Of a stretch of DNA of 64,000 nt, positions 33,401 through 45,400 are shown piece by piece. Source of the DNA: Simmondsia chinensis (Eukaryota; Streptophyta; Magnoliopsida; Caryophyllales; Simmondsiaceae); NCBI GenBank assembly GCA_018398585.1, contig JAGTTD010000022.1:709501-773500 (forward strand), written 5' to 3'. Numbering within the stretch: the stretch's first letter is position 1; each line of letters starts with the position of its first letter. Below the pieces are notes generated by a model that saw nothing but the letters and a program-made list of their open reading frames with translations, was not told where the DNA came from and made no database searches. Made by a program: the position numbers and the translations under genes.

Positions 33401-36400
33401 CTTGTGTCAACTTCAGAGGAAGTGGATAAACGATATTAGGTTGTCAGGATAGGAAATAGAACATCCATGGAGAAGTTAGTTAAAGATGAAGCAATTAGAT
33501 CTTATTCGCCCGGGGGGGGGGGGGGGGGGGGGGTAGGTAAGTTACTTTCTAGATTTTGAAGAAATTAGAAATGCTAAGCAAATTTCTACTTCTCGCATTT
33601 TATCAACTTTCTGCCAATCAAATAAGAGCCAAAATCTGTATTTTCCATAAATTTTTACTTTCCGCATTTACTTCCTGTATACCAAAGGTGGTAGTGGTGG
33701 TCTGCCAAGGTGTTGAGGTGGATCATGGGGTAACAAGTAATTATGATGGATAATAGTTAGCCTCAGTAATTGATATTAGTTTTAGATAAGTTATGTTAAT
33801 CAAAAGGGAGTAGCCTTGTTGATAGAGGTGGATTACAGTAATGGCAAGCCATGGCGGTGGGTGATGTAAGCCGACCATAATGGTAAGCTGATTATAAGGG
33901 TGGCGAGCCATGGTTGTGATGGGTGGTTGGAGTGCACCTTGGTGGTGGATGGTGATAACCCGAGTGATGACCATAGTGAGAAGGTGGTGACGAATCATGA
34001 TGGTTAGTAGCGAATCATGATAATAGTTAGCTATGGTAGTCAAGGGTGTCGATCGTGCAGGTCGTGATGGTAGCATGTGTGGTGGTGAGTGCAGGTCGCG
34101 GTGAAAGTGAAAGTGGGCCGTGTTGATGAAGATTTATGACTAACAAAGTCTCCTAAAGACATCTTTCTAAATAATCTATGAAAAAGATCCAATTTTACAT
34201 CTTTTTTTTGTTTTAATTGGAATTCATGAAACAGTTTTTTCATCTTCCCATTTAAATTATGAAAAAGATATAAAATTTTGTTTTTGTCAACCAAACACAT
34301 AGCTATAGTGGGTAAGTTTCTATTACAAAAAGGTCAATCACTACACGCATGTTTAATATCGTTTGCTATTTGCAGTTTGATACCAAAGAGGATACCAATA
34401 TGTTGTCACCGAATCCCATTAGAACTCCAAAGTTGAGCGTGCTGGGGCGAGAGCATTACTAGGATGAGTGACCTCCTGGGAAGTCCTCACGGTCAGGGTG
34501 GGGGCACTCGAAAACGAACTCTCTTAAGGAGTAATATCCTGAAGGGGTAAGGCCGAGTACATTCACCCCCTAGAATCTGCTTAGGCGCGGGACCCTGCAG
34601 TTTGATCTTCTAAAAAACCAAAAGCTGGATTTCAAAAATAATTTATTCTGATTTTTGATTTTTAGTTTTCACTTATTTTCTTATTTATTTTCAATTATTT
34701 TCTAGTTGTTTTGTTCATTTATGACTTTGTTTGACCCCATAATGATTTGATTTTATAATTTGGAGTCATCTTAATAATAATCCAAGGAACTTATTGTCAA
34801 TTTAACTTAGAATTATATGTACCCCACACCACAAAAATAGCTATCTTGCACGCAAAGAATTGTAGCCTTATATTAATTTTTATGATTTTTTTTGCATTAA
34901 AATGTTTCATTAATACAACAACAATAATAACAAACTCAGTACTTTAAGGGCTCTCGGCTGAGTAGAGTTTGGAAAGGTGAGATATACGCAGCCTTACCCC
35001 TTCAAGGTGCTACTTTGAAAAGGTACTGCATCTACAGACCTCAAACCTAGAAACATTAATAAAAACGTTTTATTAATGTAAGGTATTTATTCTATGTCTT
35101 TGTGACTTTTGATCTTTACAAGTTATGTCAAATCTTGCTATCACTATCCATTCCAAAAGTTAGGTTTTGATTTGATAATTGAAATCATATGGTTCAAATA
35201 ATTTGGTATCTATATTATCAGACTAAATGTATGTTTTAAGAATGATTTTATTTCAGAAATCCTAAATTTTTGGACCTTTGGAACAACTTCTTTACAAGGT
35301 AATATCCTGTAGAGATAAGATTGCGTACATCTTACTTTCTTAGACTTTGCCGTGGCGGGAGCCTCTCTAAGGCACCGAGCTGCTGCTGTTGTTTTTTCTA
35401 GGTATTCTTTGCGTCACATCGTTACTTATTCATTAGAGTTAGACATTTATCCAACTCCAATCTTGTCCCAAGATATCAACTGCTTTAGAGCATGTAAGTC
35501 TAATTAACTATACTTCGCCTGGCACTAATTGGTTTTTGGGGGCAAAATATTACTTGATATCGCACGTAAATATCACATGCTAACACGAATTTGTAGTCCC
35601 ACAAAATTTCACATTTCTTCCATGACATAGAATATTTTAGGGTTGGAACCCTTCGGAAACAGTCTTCTTTCAAGGTAGCACCTTGCAAAGATAAGACTAC
35701 ACACATCTTACCCCCGCATACCCTGTCTTAGCGGAAACCTCTCTAAGACACTGTGCTGCTGCTGTTGTTTTAAGATGATATAGAAGTGTTTTGTGGACGA
35801 AAATGGTATGCTTTTAGGTCACTTTGTTTTTTTTTTTTGTTTGTTTGTTGCAGCTAAAATGGACCTACCAAGAAAGTAAAAGTACTTAGAGATAAGTGTT
35901 GAAAAGATATTAGTGGGGGAATGTTGGGTTGACAGATCAAGTTTTGGCTTCTTATGAATGTGAATATATTTTTATTGATAATGATAACATATATCTTAGT
36001 TGCCATCTTTCATGGGACTTGCTTAATTGATGACTTTTTAAGCATTTTGTCCTTTTGTTGCCCATCCCGATATATCACATCGAGGTTACTGTTAAAATTC
36101 ATCGGGTCTTTAAGTGCATCTCACTGATAGTAAGCATATATATGAAGTGCATATATAAATTCAAGTAAGGTTCTATTCTAAAACCAGTTGAAGATAAGCA
36201 CTGCAAAGCCCTTGGCTTTCGTGTGTGCTGTTGTGATGTCCTCTTTGGTTTGTTTAGCTTTTTTGGTATGGTATTGGGGATGCGGTGGGAGTTTGTGTAT
36301 TTTTATTTCCAGGTGTATTGATTCGTTAGTTTTGACTTTCATAGGTATTTCGGGTTTTTGCCTTTTCCTGCGCTATGTGTGCGGTTTTTGGGTCTCTTCG

Positions 36401-39400
36401 TGAGATGCCAGTTTTATATCCTGAGTTTTTCTCGCTACTTATCGAAAAAAATGAAGTGACCCATTAGACTTATATGTGGATCTTTTATCTCTCGCAACTC
36501 CTATGTGAGATTCTTATTAGACTCACATATAGAGTCATTAACATTATAATTAGGTTGGGATTTGATGGCAAGGTTATGTTTGATATCAGTTTTTGTTATA
36601 GTCTTCTCCGAGTTTTTAAAATATGTTTCTCTTTTTTTATTATTATTTTTGTTTAGTTTTCATTTAAATTAGAAAAAAATTGACAAGAAAAAAAAATCAA
36701 AAAGAGAAAAATCTCGTGTCCACGACACAATTTAGTTTTGATTTTCTATATAATTAAAAATTACAAATAGAAAACAATGGTAAACATGTTCTAAATATTT
36801 AATTAAACAAACAAAAGAAGAAAAAAAAAATGAATAAATGTTATATTAAAGGTTGCCTTTTCTCACACTCTGTATGTGCTCTTCGGGCCTCTTGTTTGAG
36901 GAGCCGGTTTTTGTTCACTAGTTTTTCCTTGCTAATTATCGGTTGAAAAAAGGCTAGTTCGATACTTTCAGCGTTTGATTTTCGAGGAAATAAAAAATCA
37001 ATTGTAAAAGTATTGCTTCTATATGTTTATTTTAATCCAAGAATTACTCTTCCCTTTTTTTATAATCGTCTTAAATTATCACCAACTATCAAAACAAAAC
37101 TTCAATTTTTTCTTTATTAAGAAACCAAAAACAACAAACAATGAACTACACAATTTCGAATTTTTCTTGGTCATGAAACTAGAAACAACAAAGAACTAAA
37201 TGTAACGAGCCGATCCTAAAATGACTGTTAAATATATACATATATAATAAGTTTTTTAATGATATTATTGAATACTAAATTAGGCAAAAATTCAAAATAA
37301 ATGCATAATAGAAATAACCTAGCACCAGACACTTTTTGGTTGATTGAAGTCAGACTCGGTTTCTGGGTAAAAGAATGGTGTTACTCGTTCCCTTATTCTC
37401 CAGTGGTTGCAGCTTGTAACGTGCAATGTTTCAGGGCCTGAGTTCCAGAGTTGTAGGATGATAGGTTCTTGGGTCGATTGGGCTAGATGTTTAGAAGCCC
37501 TTGGAGAAGTCAATCTTTGTATTTTTGTCTTTGTTCCTTTTAGTTTCGAGCTATGTACTTTCTTTTGTCGGGTTCCTATTCTTGGGATGCCGAATGTTGT
37601 ATTCCAAGCTTTGCTCGCAAATTATCGGAAAAAAAAAGTTAACCTAGCAATAAGGATAAGAGGAATATGTACTCACCAATGGCTGTAGCAACCTTATGAG
37701 TACGTCATGGGGAATTTAATGTGGCATCACAATAACTTCATACTATTAGATATGTGTTAATGATTTAATTATATTTGATTCTTGTTTGTCTTTAAGTATA
37801 TATCAAAATCGATTTTGTTTGCTTGTGTGAATGACCGTGATCTATAGAGCGCTTTCGGGTTTTTTCATTTAAAAAAAAAAAAAAAAAAAACTATATGTCG
37901 AGTGTTCGAATATAATATTAATCTTGGGCCTTCGTCTATCAGTTTAAGTTTTTGGATAAGTTGGTTTTTTGACATGGTAACAGAGTTTTGTTGATTAAGA
38001 AGTCATGAGTTTGAATCCCAACAATTCTCCCTTTCAATAGTAACATAATTTAAATATAACGTATGAGATAGGTCTTGTACAATATTCACACTTCAAGCCC
38101 AATGGATATTTACATGATGGGGGCATGTTAGAGCGTGTAATCAGTTTTGGGATTTCACCCATTAGCCTAGACTTTTAAAAAAGTTAGTTAATTTTCACCC
38201 ACTATACATACGCGTAAAGAGTAGAAGATCAACATATAAGCTCAGTGAGTCAAAATATGTTAACTGGTTCATTTTCTCTATAAATGGTATCGTATTTGAG
38301 TAAAAATCAAAACTGTGTTATGATGTGTTAAGGTTTGGTTTTTTTTTTTTAATATAGGTAGGATATAAGTCTAAAAAGGCACAAACGAACATAGTAGGGC
38401 TTGAAGACGAGTAACATCATGACAATTGAACCAACGCCCGAACCTCAACAAAAGGCCAAACACACAACCCAAACACACCAAAACCTAATAAACAGAAGCA
38501 ACAACACGTTGAAACTGCCAAAGCCAACGCCAGACCTAGTATCATATCGTCCTTTTCTCTATTTCCTGAGACCAGCTATATTAGTTTTTTTTTCTTTGTA
38601 TCGTGTTTTGAATCTAGTATCATATTGTATCAGACTTTACCGATATTGAATATTATTACCTGTTTTGTTTATATCTCTATGTTAGGTTATGTCTCAAATT
38701 ACTTGTTTTATTTTTATGGGGCTGCCGTGGGGTAACCGATCGATCGGGAGGGAATCCGATCGATCCGGTGATCTAAGGAAAGATTCGGGATTTTGGCCGT
38801 GAAGGGGTCGATCGATCGGGACCCTCCCGATCGATCGGGAGTCGTTTTCCGCAGGCCCTAATTATCTTCTATAAATAAAGGCTTAGGGTTTCGGTTTTTT
38901 GGTGAGTTTTATTCTAATTCAGATCCAATCAAAGGTTGGGAGCCGCCGCCATTAAGAGTGAGGTGATTTTGTAATTCCTCCAAGTTTTTGAGTGCTACGA
39001 GAGTTTAGAGGGAGTGATTGTAATTCTTCCATATATCTCTTTTGGGAAGTGTCGTTGTAATTCTTCCGTTCAGTTAATAAAGAATCTCCATCTTCGCCCG
39101 TGGTTTTCTCCCCTCTCGATTGTAGAGGGGTTTCCACGTAAATATTATGTGTTTTTATTTTGTTCTTTCTTTCTCCATATTTGTTTACTTCTCGTTTTGC
39201 GTGAGTTATATTATTTGAATCGAATCAAGTTATAAGGGTTTACGCTTCCGCATCAAGTTTTATTCCTAACAAATTGGTATCAGAGCATATCATATTTGTT
39301 AAGTTTCTTTACACTCTAACACTCAATAACATGGTTTTCGTATGTTTCATGTGATCACGACTGTGGCATATGTTCTTTAAGTGGATTTTTTTTTTCGATA

Positions 39401-42400
39401 AATATCGGCAAAGCCGAAGATCAGACAGGCAGCTCGAAAAGGCGAGGCTTAGGCCACTCCGTAAACGGAGGGAGGAACAAAAAGGGAAACAAAAAGCAAC
39501 AAAACCAAAACACCCAAACCCGACAGAACAGACACCGAGCACATGCTACCCAAGACGCGCACAAAACAAGCACAGACCGGAAACCCAAAAGATAAAGAAC
39601 CAAACGACCCGCGCGGGAAACCGAAGCAGGACTGAACCTCAACCACAAAACCACCCGCCTCATTTAGCTAGCAGATCTGCCACCATGGGTGGGTCGAAAC
39701 CATCGAAATTAAAACCAACTCTTCTCCCCATGTCAATTGCCCACTCCGCTTGAAGGATCAACTTATCATACTTTGCTTCCGAGATCTTGTCATATCGATT
39801 CTCCCTATTCCGTTTCTTCTTCTTCCCGGTTGCCTTTGACGATTTTCCCCATTTCACCTCCTTCCCCTTTTTTCATTTGCCTGATGCCTTATTATTTTCC
39901 GGCGTACTTTTCCTAGGCGACATGTCCTCAAGAAATTTCTGAAGCTCCGGCTTTCCGCTTTTTTTTTTTCCTTGTACTTCAGCGCTTTTTTCTTCCTTTT
40001 TGTCAGTAGTCCTTTTCCTTTTCTCATCCCACCTCCACTGGGTCTCTCCATACAAGACTCTGACGTGTTCAAGGTAAAGGGCTCAAAACCTGGAGGAAAC
40101 TCAGGTCCCGAGGACACAGAATCATCTTCACTGGCGGGGTCACGAGTTACGTTCTCAAGATGCGATAGCTGAGCGTGAGGCTGATCTGAACTGGCTATGT
40201 CACTCTCCACTGATTGGATCAGAGGAGGCATATGTTGGTTTTCACGCACAACCTGAACTGGAATATGATCACCACGTTATGACGACGGATGGAGAAGAGA
40301 AGCATGCGGCCAGCTACATTCCACAGACCATCTATCAACATACTGACCTTCAATGTGGATAGAAAGCTGACCCTGTGACAGTTCAGCTATGCTAACTCCA
40401 TCATACACTGGCCTAAGAGTGCGACTTCCAAGTGGATGTTTTGTCACTTTGTGGATCTCATCGGTTGGCTGAAAAGCCCGAACATCTTACGAGCCGATTT
40501 GACCAAGTTTTTTTCTAGAAAAAAGAACACTTTTTCAACTATATGAACGTATTTATTTTGCTGAGAGTTAGCCTCGGTTTTGGTTTTTGCTACGGCTATC
40601 GTCTGGGTTGTATGTTTCCTTCATTGTTGTTTCCTTTTTGTGTAGTTCGGGTCCCTTGAAGTGGGATACCGGTTTTTGTGTTACGCAGTTTCTCGTTAAT
40701 TATTGAAAAAAATGGGAGTATTTGATTTGGGAAAGAAAATTGATTTAAAAATAAGAATAAGCTGTTTTTCTTGCCCTTTCGATTTGTCGGATTTTGTTTC
40801 TATTTTTCTTGTTTATGGTGGGCCGAGTGGACTATGCGGACCTTATTCGTATGCCCTAATTTCTACCTTGTATTGATACTGAGCATCATATCTACTTATC
40901 AATTAGATAAGACTGCATACATCTTGGTTTGAGAGGTTTCTCTCTAATTATAGGAAAAAAAAAGACTGCATACATCTTATTCTGTCCAGACCTTGCCTTA
41001 GTGGGAGCCTCTTTGTGGCACTGGGCTGTTATTGCTATTACTGTTTTCGGCAATTTATCGATAATTGTTATAATTTGGTAGTTTTTTTTTTTTATTGTAA
41101 TGAAGCATGACGGACATACTTGGGCGGCACAAGAGGCAACCAGATAACAACCAAGAAAGGCTTGAACCCTTCCTTGAACTCAAGGTATTCATTTCATTAT
41201 TCCTCCAGGGCCGGACATAACACCAAGCAATCCAAGCAATCATTTAGGAGCCCCGGATTATAGGGGCTCCAAATTTTAGGTTGCGGCTTTTGAAGTAACA
41301 AATATTAATATTAATAGGTCTTAAGAGAAATATTATTATTTATGAAGGGCGCATTTGAAAATTTTACTTGGAGCTCCAAGAATGTTTGGATTGACCCTGA
41401 GTGGTTAACCTTGATGTAACAATTTTCATATCATGTAGTAAATTTTTATTGTTTTACAATAATCATAGGATCCAATACTATAACGAACAAACTCATTTTT
41501 TCTTTCTATAATTAGAGAGGGAAGACACACTTATCAAAGCAGAGCTCGAGAAAGTCCATAAAAGTAGGAAAAGAGAAAAACACAACAAAAAGAGATTAGC
41601 CTCCAAAATCAGAAGCAAAATACCCTAAATGAGTAGTCGCCTAAGGCATTGACCAAGTCCAGTGCCAACTTCTAAAGCACTCATTGTTTTTTACAATTTC
41701 ATAGTGTGTATACAGAATTGAGTCACACCATGCGTTCAGAACTCAATTCTCAATTTAACATCCCAATGATGTCCCTTCGAACCTACTCCTCGCCCTCGAC
41801 CACAATCTTATTCCTTGTAATCCATATGACCCAGATAACCACAAGAAAACATAGTGGTTCACGCTTTTTGTCTGAAATTTGCTTCCAATAGGACACGAGC
41901 TATTGATCAAATAGATCATTTACAGTGTTTGGGATAACCCAAAGTAACCCACCAATTAAAACACTCATCCCAAAGACTCGAAGAAAAATACTAATAACGA
42001 ACAAACTCTTAACAATCATTAATGATTTCTTGTGTAACTTTTTTTCTCCTATTAATAATTTATCGGACCTAGAGACTCATATTGAGATTGGTTTTCCATT
42101 CTAAAATCAAATAGTAAGTAAAGTCTAATTAGATATCAAATAGTAAGTAAACTCTAATCCTGATTGACCACGTATTATCGACATTGTGAAATTGAGGATT
42201 ATCACTTGGTTTCAAGCAATTATCGGTCCTACTAATATTGCCCTATATCAGTGCATGGAGGAGCCCTACAGATTGATTTGCAATTCCATTCTCAAACTAA
42301 GGCAAAGATTGGTCGTTCCATAAGTTACTTAGAATACTCTTCACAATAGTGATTCCAGTCGCAGATCATGGACAAAGCTGAGCGCGTATTGCTTTGCTTT

Positions 42401-45400
42401 GCCGATGTCGCACTTTTAGCTTGTGATTTTCTTCTCAAAATATTATTTTATTTCTTTATTTTACTTCGTTATTATTGTAGGGACTCTCTAATTTATCGGA
42501 ATTCACTTTGTTATTAACAACTCTAGATATTATTGTATAGCTGGAGAACAGCGACCTAGCTAGGCTTAGCAAGGACGTTGCTGATAAATCCCAACAACTC
42601 AGGTACTTTAATATGGTTAATATTAATATTTACCCTTAAAATATGTGTGTGTATATATATATAGTGGTATTCTTATAAGAACATGAGAGCATAAGAGGGG
42701 CAAATCTTGACCCTCCATTGTAAAGGACGGCCAAGATTTGTTGGACATTAAAAAAAAATAATTTACGGCCAAGATTTGTTGAACATTAAAAAAATAATTT
42801 ACAGCCAAGATTTGTTGAGTTCGTCCTGCCCCATGAGGGAGTATGGGCTGTAAATTATTATATTTTTTTAATGTTTAATAAATCTTGGCCGTCCTTTACA
42901 ATGGAGGGTCAGGATTCGCCGCTCTCACCCTCTTATAAGAACGCCATCTTCTCTCTATATATATATATATAAGGATAAGTATGTGCGTATTAGCTGTTAT
43001 AACTCGTCTTTGTTAAGTTTGCAGACTGATGGTATGTTTTCATTTATGATTGGATTAATTAAAGCTTGTATAAATAAAGTGACCGTTAAGCTTCTGGTTT
43101 TCACAATTGTAGAGGCCTATTGGCGTAAAAAAACCTTGATGTATTGCCTCTGTTCTTATATTGAAATATTGTTGCTCCCCCTCCATGGACGTAGGTTTTG
43201 GTTGAATCACGTAAATTCCGGTATATAAATTACTTCCACAATCCTTTCAAAATTTTAAATCAAAATGATTACATTTTTAGAAACAAATTGTTAGGAATGT
43301 CGCAACAAGTGTACTAGTTGCTAGGACTACTCACGAATCACTGAACCATAAACCAACATAGCAAATACTGGAATTTACGTGGTTCAGACGAAGCTTATGT
43401 CCACGAAAGAGGAGCAGTATAGTTTCACTATATAGGAATGGAGGTATTACAGCACTCATATTCTATCTCATACTGTTTGCACTACATTTTTATCCCTTGC
43501 TTTTCACCCCCTGCCAAAACAGTAGCACAAGAGGTCTTATTTATAAGCCTCTACGTTCATAACCCCCGACAGCCCAAGAATCACCATCATTCGATGCAAA
43601 TAAATCCAGTCATGAAAAGATGGTTTTGGATACCATCAATCTCCAACCTTAACACGAATGACTTCTTACCATGTATATTTTGTATACAACTGGATAGACG
43701 TTTTTAGACTGTTCTTTTAAAATATTTTTTTTTAAATTAAGTTATTTCAATATATGTATAAAAATAAAAATAATAATAACAATAATAATGCATGAGATGC
43801 ATGCAGGCAAATGAGAGGTGAAGATCTGAAAGGTTTAGACTTGGAAGATCTGCTGCAGCTTGAGAAATCACTCGAGGGTGGCTTATCTCGTGTTCTTGAT
43901 ACTAAGGTCATTTTTTTAGCCCCATTATTTTATATTAAAAAACAACGAGAAGCACGTAATCGATACTGTAAAATTAAGGGTTATCACTTCGTTCAAAGTT
44001 CTAGTTGGTCGTGTTGACGTTTCCAATTCACCACTGCGTGGAAGAGCTTCGCGGATTGATTTCCGCTACTATTCCCAGATACAATCAGGGTTGGCTGTCT
44101 CGCATGCTCAGTTTCCATCATAGACTGTCCCTTCGGAGAGTACCATAGAGGAAACGGAATGTTTTTTTACCCTGGCTTTAGCATGACGTGCACGTACCTT
44201 CGAGATTTATGTTTTTGGTTCTCTTTTGTTTTGCATGTTTCGGCTTTTGGTTTTTAGGAGTATCACCTACTGTACTTTACCAAGGATCTTCTCCTCACAA
44301 TTATCAAAAAAAAAAAAAAAAGCACATATTTAATATACATAAGAATAGATAACGTATTTGCGATATCGAAAGGGCAATGTTGAAGATGTTGAAATCGAAG
44401 AAACTCGAATTCCATTGTAATTGAGAGAGAAAATACTTTGATTTTGTATTTGAGAATTTATAAAATGAAGAGCAAAATACAGCCAATCTCGAGGCATCAT
44501 CAGAAGCGTACAACTAAAAAAATTATGAAAATGCTCTTAAACTAGCTGCAAAAAGGCAAAGGTAGCCTTTAGGGGGCTGAATTTTGCCAAAACGAGTACG
44601 GCCAGTGATAAAGTGGCTAGATAGCTTTGCATAATTCGACCCGTGAGTTTTATTTTGATATATTATGGGTTCATAACTCCTTACTGTATTCTTTAATTTC
44701 CGTCAATTTATTGCTCTTTAGTTAGTTTCAATCTTTTATGCGGGAGCCGCAAGGCACTAGGACTGTTGTTGTTGTTGTTGTAGTTAGTTTCAATCTTTCT
44801 TAATATCAGTTCGTATCATGATTTTATTATAATGTACGAGCTTTCTTGCATTTTCAGGGAAAGCGTATAATAGATGAGATCGACACTCTCCAGAAAAAGG
44901 TCCTCAAACAATTTCTCTCCAATTTCTTTTAGACTATTGTTACTGTCAGAACATTTTTTTGTTAATATCAGGTCAATAATAAAGACCTTTCGAGTCTTTT
45001 CATGTCGATATTACCTTAACAGTAATAAAAAAATGTTCTGACAATAACGTTATCGTTTCTTTATTACCGTTAGTATAATCAAACTAACTTGAAAAAGAAA
45101 ATGAGTATACACAGGGAGAACAATTAATGGAAGAAAATCAGAGATTAACGCAGAAAGTAAGCCTTTCCTTCTGTACTCTATATTTATTGTCCGTAAACCA
45201 ATTTTTTCAAAAATTTAAGCCGATGATTGAAAGCTTAAGATTGGTTTTATACTCTAATATGGATATTGCGTAGGTCCACCTTATATATTGTGGCTAAATT
45301 ATATTAATATTAAACATGGGGCCTATTGGGATTTGGACTGGTGACTTTTTGGTCAATAAGATTCTGATATCATATCAATGAATCAACTTTTTCAAAAGTT

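Larger units (their letters stand above)
30620..41105. other. 10.5-kb MADS intron 1, transposon-packed
   Basis: Besides the entries listed separately it contains LINE 3' ends at about 30960-31066, 32310-32398, 36230-36450, 36855-36958, 37400-37638 and 40565-40712 (all plus, ending near ctaattatcg-A(n)). A TRIM-like fragment lies at 31080-31265 and a GGT-rich degenerate stretch at 33840-34110. I see no host coding exon in it. Long first introns of floral MADS genes can hold regulatory sites, but I see none I can name here. Confidence 0.7.

Noticed and set aside
39370..39753. 127-codon plus-strand frame
   Set aside because: Antisense to the LINE ORF1-like remnant; low-complexity Lys/Pro/Thr content and no homology I recognise.
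41055..41243. Minus-strand frame over MADS exon 2
   Set aside because: Antisense shadow; the plus-strand 79-nt exon has exact MIKC length and phase.
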